From Planctomycetota bacterium (lineage in GTDB: Bacteria; Planctomycetota; SZUA-567; JAFGNG01), in the NCBI GenBank assembly GCA_016927125.1, contig JAFGNG010000017.1:1-5692 (forward strand): a stretch of DNA of 5,692 bases, given 5' to 3'. A model generated the notes under the pieces. The model did not search any database and was not told the origin of the DNA. It was given only the letters and a program-made list of their open reading frames with translations. A program made the position numbers and the translations under genes. Below, one piece after another: positions 1-5,337 of the stretch (the stretch's first letter is position 1; each line of letters starts with the position of its first letter).

Positions 1-38
1 AACGCCTTGGTGGTGCCGGGGGAGCTTAAGGGTAAACT

Positions 39-2738
39 CTAAAAGACTTCTGCGGTATTATCCTCCTTCCCAGCTTTAACTCCGGTTTCCTGTTTCTTAG
101 GGTAGCCCTCGACATTCTTAAAAGAAACAAACTTGCCGTTTTTATCGAAGGTGAAGATGGTATTCATTATCATTATTTCACGATCCCAGATGGTTACTTC
201 CGCCATGTAACGGATTGATGAATTGCCCTCGCTATCAACTTCAACCTCTCCCCATTCAATGGTTTCTCGATCCGTTATATCCCGAAATCCGCCTTGAAAC
301 AAAGCTTCAACCTTTTCCATCAGCACGTCTTGATCCGGGATGAATTCCGGCTGATAGGCTTCTGTGGGTAGCCCTATCTTTTCCGGAAAGCCCTCAATAT
401 TTTGATAAGAGACATACTTACCGTCCTGATCAAAAGTGAAGATTTGGTTCATAACCATGTGGTCACGATTATGGATAATAGCGTTGTATTTATAGCGGAT
501 GGAGGAATTACCATTGTCATCTGTCTCAACTTCTCCCCACTCTATAGTTTCCCGCCAGGTTACATCCTTAAAATTATTTCGGAAGAAGTCTTCGACCAAT
601 TTCATCATCGCAATCTTATCGGGAGGAAGCTCCGCTTTCTCTGATTCGGTGATGCTGTATTCCCGCTGCGGAAATCCATCCAGATTTTTATAAGAAAGAT
701 ATTTGCCATCGGGAGCAAAGGTAAAGACCTGATTCATGATCATCTTATCCCGGTTCCAGATGTTGGCGTGATATTTATAGCGAATAGAGGAGTTGCCGTT
801 TTCATCAACCGTAACCTCTCCCCATTCAATGGTTTCCTTGGCTGTGACATCCCGGAAGTTCTTCGTAAAAAAGTCTTCGACTAACGCAATCATTTCTTCT
901 TTAGAGAGGCCGGGATTGGCCTCAGGTTCTTCACCCCATTTGTGATTTCTTCCTCCGGGAATATTTTCAGTCACGTAATCTCCGGGCCTGACGCCGATCT
1001 TTTCAAAGGTAAATTCATCAGGTGATATCACTTCATTAAGCATCTCGGTAATGATAGTTATATCCAGATGCCCCTGAAATTCCTGATTAGGAGGAGAATA
1101 ACTATAATCAAAAATAATTGCATTGGGCACAAAAACTCCAGCAACCTCTTCATACTCGACTTGCCAGCGATAGGTCCCTCCTTGCCAGGTATGAATGAGT
1201 TCAATAGGGTTGCATCCCTTGGATAAGTCGAAAACCTTTTTGTTGTAGATTTTAACAGTCTTTCCATCGGTTTCTTTAATAAAATCAGTTTCAAAGGTTA
1301 CAATCTCACCTTCTTTTTTTATAAAGCCTGTAGTTGATTTCAGGATATTATTGTTTTGCCAATTGTAATAATGCACAAGTTGCTCAGAGATCACTTTGTC
1401 TTCATCAAGATCGTTCTTCATGATATAGAAGGGATTAAATGCATCCATGGCTCTTGATTGCTGGATAGTTCCCTTGGGATGGCTAACTATATGACGAGGA
1501 GCTTTTTCTCTCTGATCTGGCAAATAAGGATTAATATAACTATCCAGATCGGTGCTCAAGCCAGCAGTAATAGTTAGTTTGAGCATTCTTACGCCTTGCT
1601 CGTTCTGTATAGTTCCTTCAATGATCTCCCTTGACCAGCGCAAATTATCCGCTCCCACGTCAATAATGAACTCAGCACTTTCAGTAACATCCCTGATGCC
1701 ATCTTTAATTGTCGTTGGCTTTGCGGGATCAGAGCCTTCGGCAGTAACCAGATTATCCTTACTCGTGTGGACAGTTGCCTTGCCTTTCCAGGTTTTAATC
1801 TTGTCGAGATTGTCTTTAAAACCCTTGGCGATTACAGGCAGCAATTCAATATCGCCAGTAATACTGCCTTGCTTAGCCTGCGGTTCTCCTGCCACCGCCT
1901 CCATGACTACCGGCGTGGTAGCGCCGCCGACAGCGACCGCGGCGATGGTGATAATGGCCGCGGTCTGCATCTTTGCCCAGAACATCATTTTAATAGCTCC
2001 TTTTGCGATTAGTGAGGGAGTTGAAAGGGCGCTGGTTGCGCCACCAGTAGCACCAGCAGCGCTGGTAGCAGCAGCGGTTCCGGTCAGCGCCGCGCTGGTG
2101 CCAAGTGTGGTAAAGACCGTGCCGGTAGTGGCGGCGGCCAGGCCTGCCGGCACAGCCGCAACCGCCTCAGACTGCAAGAGTGTCCCCAGCGCCAGCGCGG
2201 GGATGACAATGCCTTTACGCTTGAGGAACTTGCGCAGCTTCTCTACCGCTCGCGAGAGCCGCATCTTGGCAGCGTCTTCCGTGATGGCAAGCGCGCCCGC
2301 CACTTCCGCCAGACTGTTATCCTCGAAATATCGCATCAGGATTGCATCCCGGTCTTTTGCTCCCAGCTTGGCAATAGCCTCGTTGAGGTGCGGCGAGACC
2401 TCCTGCCAACCCGGACCACTCTTGTCATTTTCAGCTTTGGAAATTGCTGACAAAGTTTCATAATACATTTTTCGCCTCTTGAGCTTGAGCGCATTGGCGG
2501 CGGCGTAGCGGGTAGTCTTAAAGAGCCAACCCGCGAGAGTGCCTTGCCGATGGAGTTTACCCGCCTTTTGAGCTAGAACCAGAAAGACAGCCTGGGTAAT
2601 GTCTTCAGCTAGGTGAGCGTCATTAACCTGGCGCAGGGCGGTAGCGTGCACCATCCCGACATGGCGGTTCACCAGCGTGGTAAAAGCCTCCTCATCCTTG
2701 CGCGCCGCGTATGCCTCGAGTAGCCCGAAATCATCCAT
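39..2738 (-). CDS. ECF-type sigma factor fused to a membrane segment, LolA/RseB-like domain and three C-terminal repeats
   Basis: Probable membrane-tethered transcription initiation factor of 899 residues. Residues 19-93 match sigma-70 region 2 (helix DAHLAEDITQAVFLVLAQ, then the Trp/Arg-rich GWLFKTTRYAAANA promoter-melting part). Residues 117-173 match region 4 (LGAKDRDAILMRYFE, then the EVAGALAITEDAAKMRLSRA helix-turn-helix). A hydrophobic stretch (about 177-205) and an Ala/Thr/Gly-rich linker lead to a hydrophobic segment at about 258-280 preceded by lysines, so positive-inside topology puts the sigma part in the cytoplasm. Residues ~300-590 are beta-rich with the style of LolA/RseB-fold domains (inference). 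Residues 613-882 are three tandem repeats. ECF sigma factors are usually only about 160-200 residues. The frame is open for 45 codons upstream to 2873, but the ATG at 2736-2738 is preferred: it has GGAG 11 nt upstream and aligns without gaps with the start of the paralogue at 5338. The sigma part is well supported; the C-terminal function is unknown. Confidence 0.87.
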   Translation of the reverse strand: MDDFGLLEAYAARKDEEAFTTLVNRHVGMVHATALRQVNDAHLAEDITQAVFLVLAQKAGKLHRQGTLAGWLFKTTRYAAANALKLKRRKMYYETLSAISKAENDKSGPGWQEVSPHLNEAIAKLGAKDRDAILMRYFEDNSLAEVAGALAITEDAAKMRLSRAVEKLRKFLKRKGIVIPALALGTLLQSEAVAAVPAGLAAATTGTVFTTLGTSAALTGTAAATSAAGATGGATSALSTPSLIAKGAIKMMFWAKMQTAAIITIAAVAVGGATTPVVMEAVAGEPQAKQGSITGDIELLPVIAKGFKDNLDKIKTWKGKATVHTSKDNLVTAEGSDPAKPTTIKDGIRDVTESAEFIIDVGADNLRWSREIIEGTIQNEQGVRMLKLTITAGLSTDLDSYINPYLPDQREKAPRHIVSHPKGTIQQSRAMDAFNPFYIMKNDLDEDKVISEQLVHYYNWQNNNILKSTTGFIKKEGEIVTFETDFIKETDGKTVKIYNKKVFDLSKGCNPIELIHTWQGGTYRWQVEYEEVAGVFVPNAIIFDYSYSPPNQEFQGHLDITIITEMLNEVISPDEFTFEKIGVRPGDYVTENIPGGRNHKWGEEPEANPGLSKEEMIALVEDFFTKNFRDVTAKETIEWGEVTVDENGNSSIRYKYHANIWNRDKMIMNQVFTFAPDGKYLSYKNLDGFPQREYSITESEKAELPPDKIAMMKLVEDFFRNNFKDVTWRETIEWGEVETDDNGNSSIRYKYNAIIHNRDHMVMNQIFTFDQDGKYVSYQNIEGFPEKIGLPTEAYQPEFIPDQDVLMEKVEALFQGGFRDITDRETIEWGEVEVDSEGNSSIRYMAEVTIWDREIMIMNTIFTFDKNGKFVSFKNVEGYPKKQETGVKAGKEDNTAEVF
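93..902 (-). repeat. Three tandem ~80-residue coding repeats in the sigma-fusion C-terminus
   Basis: The units lie at 666-902 (residues 613-691), 381-620 (707-786) and 93-332 (803-882). The shared motif ETIEWGEV starts at residues 635, 730 and 825, an exact 95-residue (285-nt) pitch. Each unit has a helix (VEDFF-like), then ETIEWGEV, GNSSIRY, a WNRD/HNRD/WDRE turn, M(I/V)MN, FTF, DGK or NGK and a G(F/Y)P end. Over the 56-residue core, units 1 and 2 share 41 identities by hand count; unit 3 diverges after GNSSIRY. A 24-nt stretch is identical at 243-266 and 813-836. One helix followed by an antiparallel beta meander would suit a cystatin or NTF2-like fold (inference). Linkers between units are Pro/Glu-rich. 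No known domain is assigned. Confidence 0.93.
1986..2002 (-). promoter_or_regulatory. Possible internal ribosome binding site and start codon within the sigma-fusion gene
   Basis: On the minus strand AAGGAG (2002-1997) is followed by an 8-nt A/T-rich spacer and then ATG-ATG (1988-1983), in frame with the sigma-fusion gene at Met251-Met252. This is a better Shine-Dalgarno arrangement than the one before the gene's own start. Translation from here would give a 649-residue protein without the sigma domain. Its N-terminus reads as a signal peptide: Lys at position 6, a hydrophobic core ITIAAVAVGG and a cleavage-like AVA before GEP. The same bases also encode part of the fusion (Lys-Gly-Ala-Ile-Lys), so chance is not excluded. 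Confidence 0.45.
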
Positions 2739-2760
2739 GCTTATTATTTCTCCGGAGAAA
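2736..2760 (-). promoter_or_regulatory. Start codon and palindromic ribosome binding site of the sigma-fusion gene
   Basis: The ATG (2738-2736) is preceded by GGAG (2753-2750) with an 11-nt spacer, longer than the usual 5-9. The GGAG sits inside a perfect 14-bp palindrome, TTTCTCCGGAGAAA (2747-2760). It could be an operator for a dimeric protein or simply a purine-rich site that happens to be symmetrical. The choice of this start rests mainly on the alignment with the paralogue at 5338. Confidence 0.5.
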
Positions 2761-2781
2761 TCCATAAAGCTTACACCCGAC

Positions 2782-2810
2782 AATGTACGCCCAGAGATAG
2801 AGGGTAACAA
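2782..2810 (-). promoter_or_regulatory. Candidate promoter for the sigma-fusion gene
   Basis: On the minus strand TTGTTA (2810-2805), a 17-nt spacer and TACATT (2787-2782) resemble a sigma-70 -35/-10 pair, each matching four of six consensus bases. Transcription would begin near 2775, leaving a leader of about 37 nt before the ATG at 2738. That would exclude the upstream in-frame ATG at 2873 and so fits the shorter start. The match is moderate and chance is possible. Confidence 0.33.
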
Positions 2811-2840
2811 CATTTTAGTTGAATTGGCAAAAAAATTAAG

Positions 2841-2869
2841 TTGGCATTGCAAAAAGTGTGATTTATATT
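2841..2869 (+). promoter_or_regulatory. Candidate sigma-70 promoter for the PEP-CTERM gene
   Basis: TTGGCA (2841-2846) and TATATT (2864-2869) are separated by exactly 17 nt, and each matches five of six consensus bases. The surrounding sequence is A/T-rich. A start near 2876 would give a leader of about 60 nt ending in the ribosome binding site AAGGAG (2921-2926). A second TTGGCA at 2824-2829 lies 17 nt upstream of the first. This is the best promoter match in the window and suggests the housekeeping sigma factor rather than an ECF factor transcribes this gene. Confidence 0.55.
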
Positions 2870-2935
2870 TCATAAGTCAAAGTATAACTTTACACTACAA
2901 AAGTAATACAAAGGGTTCACAAGGAGAGCAAAGGT

Positions 2936-3604
2936 ATGAATCTCAAGATTCTAGTAGTATTGTATACGATTATTTTATGCTGCTGCACCTTGGTACAGGC
3001 GGATAATATCTATTTAATCGATATTAATACCGCTGCGGCAGCTCCTGCTGGCGCGAGTTATTGGAATTCGTTGTCCTTACCCAGCGGCAGCTATACTATC
3101 TATGATACGGAGCAGGCGAACGCCATCTTATTGAATATTGTCGATGATTTTTCGAATGAGGGCTTTACCACCCTGGGTTATGTGCCCAGCGGGGACGCGG
3201 CTTGGGCGGAGAATGCGGGGCTGGATTATTTCTGGGTAAGCTCTTCAAACCAGCGCGGAGAGATGGTGATCAGCGGCCTTGCCAATGGGGCCCTTTGCCA
3301 GGTGGAGATTTACAGCGGCAACTCACTGTTTCCATGTAATATGGATTTTAAGGTTAACGGCAGTTATTCCGACAACAATAACTCTATGGACTTCAACCCC
3401 CTGGGTAATGACAACGAAGTTATGCTATGGGAGAATGTCACGCCGATCGCGGGCATGTTCAGCGTGGTAAATGACGGCTGGAGGGGGACGGGAACCTCGA
3501 CCTTTAACGCCCTGCGCCTGACTGTGGTTGTGCCGGAGCCGGGAACCATGGCTCTTTTGGGCGTGGGCGGGATGGCATTACTGCTGCGAAATAAGAAATC
3601 ATAG
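2936..3604 (+). CDS. Secreted PEP-CTERM sorting domain protein
   Basis: This 222-residue exported protein was probably once, or is still, processed by an exosortase. Residues 1-22 form a signal peptide (Lys4, hydrophobic core ILVVLYTIIL, likely cut after VQA). The unusual CCC at 15-17 does not make a good lipobox, so a lipoprotein is unlikely. Residues 23-198 look like a single beta-sandwich of the sort common in PEP-CTERM proteins, with conserved-looking YWNSL near the start and a terminal beta strand FNALRLTVV. Residues 199-222 are a full PEP-CTERM signal: VPEPG, a hydrophobic helix and the basic tail RNKKS. The start has AAGGAG 9 nt upstream. The gene is divergent from the sigma-fusion gene and convergent with cysS. 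No exosortase gene is in the window. Its ligand or role is unknown; extracellular matrix or surface display is the usual guess for the class. Confidence 0.9.
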   Translation: MNLKILVVLYTIILCCCTLVQADNIYLIDINTAAAAPAGASYWNSLSLPSGSYTIYDTEQANAILLNIVDDFSNEGFTTLGYVPSGDAAWAENAGLDYFWVSSSNQRGEMVISGLANGALCQVEIYSGNSLFPCNMDFKVNGSYSDNNNSMDFNPLGNDNEVMLWENVTPIAGMFSVVNDGWRGTGTSTFNALRLTVVVPEPGTMALLGVGGMALLLRNKKS

Positions 3605-3619
3605 CATCACAGAGTAAAT

Positions 3620-3654
3620 CTACCTCATCGTCCAGGTAGTACCGCCGGGGCGGT
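3620..3654. repeat. Two short hairpin-forming inverted repeats at a convergent gene junction
   Basis: CTACCT (3620-3625) pairs with AGGTAG (3634-3639) across an 8-nt loop, and ACCGCC (3641-3646) pairs with GGCGGT (3649-3654) across 2 nt. Both lie at the extreme 3' end of cysS, just past the PEP-CTERM stop; the first includes the cysS stop codon. Neither strand shows a following T run, so this is not a classical intrinsic terminator. The gap between the genes is too short to hold any other terminator, so these could slow both polymerases, or may be coincidental coding sequence. Confidence 0.25.
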
Positions 3655-5047
3655 CTTCGAGAGTGATACCGAGGGTGTTCAATCCGTCGCGAATCTGGTC
3701 AGAGATGGCGTACTGCTTTTCCTTCCTCGCGGTTTCCCGAATTTTAATCACGAGTTCCATCAGCTTGTCAATCTCGGCGCCGCCTGTCTGAGGACGCTCC
3801 AGCGGCAGACCCAGCACAGAGAGGTGGCTGGTTAATACTGCGGCTAATTCTGAAATGTTTGCGGAAGCCGCTTTATCTTTAATCGCAGTATTAAGCGCGC
3901 CGACAGTGTCATACACTACGGCCAGCGCCTGCGGGGTATTGAAGTCGTCATTCATAGCCGCGCGGAATTTTTTGTCCATATCTTCGGCCAGTGCGGAGAG
4001 TTTACCCCCCTTGCCGGATTTCCCCGCCGGTTTCTCTCCCACCGCCCGGGCAACCGCCTCCAGGCAATTATAGATCCGGTCCAGCCCCGAAGCGGCGGAG
4101 GCAAGGCTCTCGCCCGCGTACTTCAAGGGCATCCGGTAATGCGTGCCGAGGATCCAGAGGCGCAGCGCCGCCGGGGGGTAATCCGCAAAGACCTCGTGCA
4201 GCCAGAAGGCGTTGCCCTTGCTCTTCCCCATTTTTTCTTCATCCTCGCCTTCCTTGGCAATGGTGATAAAGCCGTTATGCATCCAGATGCGGGCGAATTC
4301 CTGTCCGGTAGCAGCCTCGGATTGGGCAATCTCATTTTCATGGTGCGGGAAGGTGAGATCCGCGCCGCCGCCGTGAATGTCAAGCTGGTTGGCGCAGTAC
4401 TTCCCGCCCATCGCGGAGCACTCAATATGCCATCCCGGCCGGCCCGGCCCCCAGGGGCTCTCCCACGCGGGCTCGCCCGGCTTGGACGCCTTCCAGAGGC
4501 AGAAGTCCTGCTTGTTGCGCTTCTCCGTATCCTGTTCGACCCGGTGCTCAGTGGTGTCGTCGTCGGTGGTGCGCCCGGAGAGCTTGCCGTAGCCCTCGAA
4601 CTTGGAAATATCAAACCAGACCCCGCGCGAGGTGGTATAGGCAATGCCTTTTTCCATGAGGGTCTCCACGAGCGCAATCATCTCGGGGATATGCTCGGTC
4701 GCCTTCGGGCGGATAGTAGGACTGCGCACGCCTAGGAGCGACATATCGCGCTCATACTCATCCTGGTAGCGTGTGGCGAGAGCAGCGTAATCAATCCCAA
4801 GTTCATTGGCGCGGTTAATAATCTTATCATCGATATCAGTGATATTGCTGATAAAGGTCACTATGTACCCGGCGTACTCCAGGTAGCGGCGGATCGTATC
4901 AAAGCAGACCGCGGGGCGCGCGTGGCCGATATGGCAGCGGTCATAGACGGTCGGGCCGCAGACATACATCCGCACCTTGCCCGGCTCAAGGGGATCGAAG
5001 GATACTTTTTCACGTTTCTGGGTGGTGTAGATCTTAATGGCTTCCAT
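3620..5047 (-). CDS. cysS: Cysteinyl-tRNA synthetase
   Basis: Class I aminoacyl-tRNA synthetase that activates cysteine with ATP and loads it on tRNA-Cys in the cytoplasm. The 475 residues match the family's usual ~460-480. The ATP-binding HIGH motif is at 39-42, and the second signature is KMGKS at 272-276 in place of the usual KMSKS. The zinc and cysteine-recognition ligands expected from the E. coli enzyme are all visible: Cys30, Cys210 (in GWHIECSAM), His235 and Glu239 (in FPHHENE). LGTHYRMPLKY (301-311) and MNDDFNTPQAL (365-375) mark the DALR/anticodon-binding half, and the C-terminus is complete. The ATG at 5047 has AAGGA about 6 nt upstream and the expected N-terminal spacing to Cys30. 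Its end faces the PEP-CTERM gene 15 nt away. It is probably monocistronic here, with its own leader and promoter in 5048-5189. Confidence 0.97.
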   Translation of the reverse strand: MEAIKIYTTQKREKVSFDPLEPGKVRMYVCGPTVYDRCHIGHARPAVCFDTIRRYLEYAGYIVTFISNITDIDDKIINRANELGIDYAALATRYQDEYERDMSLLGVRSPTIRPKATEHIPEMIALVETLMEKGIAYTTSRGVWFDISKFEGYGKLSGRTTDDDTTEHRVEQDTEKRNKQDFCLWKASKPGEPAWESPWGPGRPGWHIECSAMGGKYCANQLDIHGGGADLTFPHHENEIAQSEAATGQEFARIWMHNGFITIAKEGEDEEKMGKSKGNAFWLHEVFADYPPAALRLWILGTHYRMPLKYAGESLASAASGLDRIYNCLEAVARAVGEKPAGKSGKGGKLSALAEDMDKKFRAAMNDDFNTPQALAVVYDTVGALNTAIKDKAASANISELAAVLTSHLSVLGLPLERPQTGGAEIDKLMELVIKIRETARKEKQYAISDQIRDGLNTLGITLEDRPGGTTWTMR

Positions 5048-5100
5048 GTTGATTCCTTTTTTTATTCCCTGCGTGCAATGACAGGTTTTAGCAGCTCAAG

Positions 5101-5135
5101 ACCTTATTCTGGCAAAATAGTCTCAAGAATAAGGT
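5101..5135 (-). repeat. Perfect 10-bp inverted repeat in the probable cysS leader
   Basis: ACCTTATTCT (5101-5110) and AGAATAAGGT (5126-5135) are exact reverse complements across a 15-nt loop. In addition CTCAAGA occurs directly repeated at 5095-5101 and 5122-5128. With the candidate cysS promoter just upstream, the repeat would fold as a hairpin in the 5' untranslated region about 50 nt before the ATG. It could instead be a protein-binding operator. There is no T run after it in either direction, so terminator function is unlikely. Confidence 0.6.
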
Positions 5136-5160
5136 AATAGCGTTAAAGATAGACAGGCTA

Positions 5161-5189
5161 AGAATATCCGCCCAACCCCTTCTCGTCAA
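5161..5189 (-). promoter_or_regulatory. Candidate promoter for cysS
   Basis: On the minus strand TTGACG (5189-5184, five of six consensus bases) is followed after exactly 17 nt by TATTCT (5166-5161, four of six, with the important T, A and final T kept). A start near 5154 gives a leader of about 107 nt that includes the inverted repeat at 5101-5135 and the ribosome binding site at 5054-5058. This is a moderate match in a region where a cysS promoter is needed. Confidence 0.4.
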
Positions 5190-5266
5190 GGCTGGCTTAC
5201 AGGATTATCAGGCTAATCTATAGCAGGGCTTATGATTAGCGATGAATCTTGAATTAAACTATCCTA

Positions 5267-5317
5267 TGGTAATAAAAAAATAAAAAAATTGTCGGATTGG
5301 GGGGATGGGCGTACAGT
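5267..5317 (+). promoter_or_regulatory. Candidate promoter with A-rich upstream tract for the second sigma gene
   Basis: An A-rich tract with two runs of seven A (5274-5288) lies directly before TTGTCG (5289-5294). After 17 nt comes TACAGT (5312-5317). Both hexamers match four of six sigma-70 consensus bases. An A-tract immediately upstream of -35 is the position of an UP element. Transcription would start near 5324, leaving only about 14 nt before the ATG, just enough for the AAGGAG site. An ECF-type promoter read by the gene's own product is an alternative that cannot be judged from one site. Confidence 0.3.
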
Positions 5318-5337
5318 ATAGGTCGGAAGGAGAAAAT

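Noticed and set aside
1..38. Possible 3' end of an upstream plus-strand gene: the frame from base 1 reads NALVVPGELKGKL and stops at 40-42, and another frame stops at 27-29.
   Set aside because: Too short to tell a real C-terminus from chance, and two frames compete. No hairpin suited to a terminator is seen either.
1552..2463. 303-codon open frame on the plus strand.
   Set aside because: It lies antisense to the sigma-fusion gene; its Ala/Val/Ser-rich, patternless product mirrors the Ala-rich linker coding, and it has no family motif.
2739..2873. 45-codon in-frame extension of the sigma-fusion gene to an ATG at 2871-2873.
   Set aside because: No ribosome binding site at that ATG, no sigma-like content, the candidate promoter lies inside it, and the paralogue starts at the position of the internal Met.
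4139..4735. 198-codon plus-strand open frame and a 184-codon minus-strand frame across the cysS middle.
   Set aside because: Both are shadows of the GC-rich cysS coding sequence, whose own motifs are unambiguous.
5048..5160. T-box riboswitch in the cysS leader.
   Set aside because: No T-box sequence or specifier-loop organisation and no terminator with a T run; only a single inverted repeat is visible.
5267..5290. A/T run as a transcription terminator.
   Set aside because: No GC-rich stem precedes the run on either strand; an upstream promoter element for the sigma gene is a better reading.
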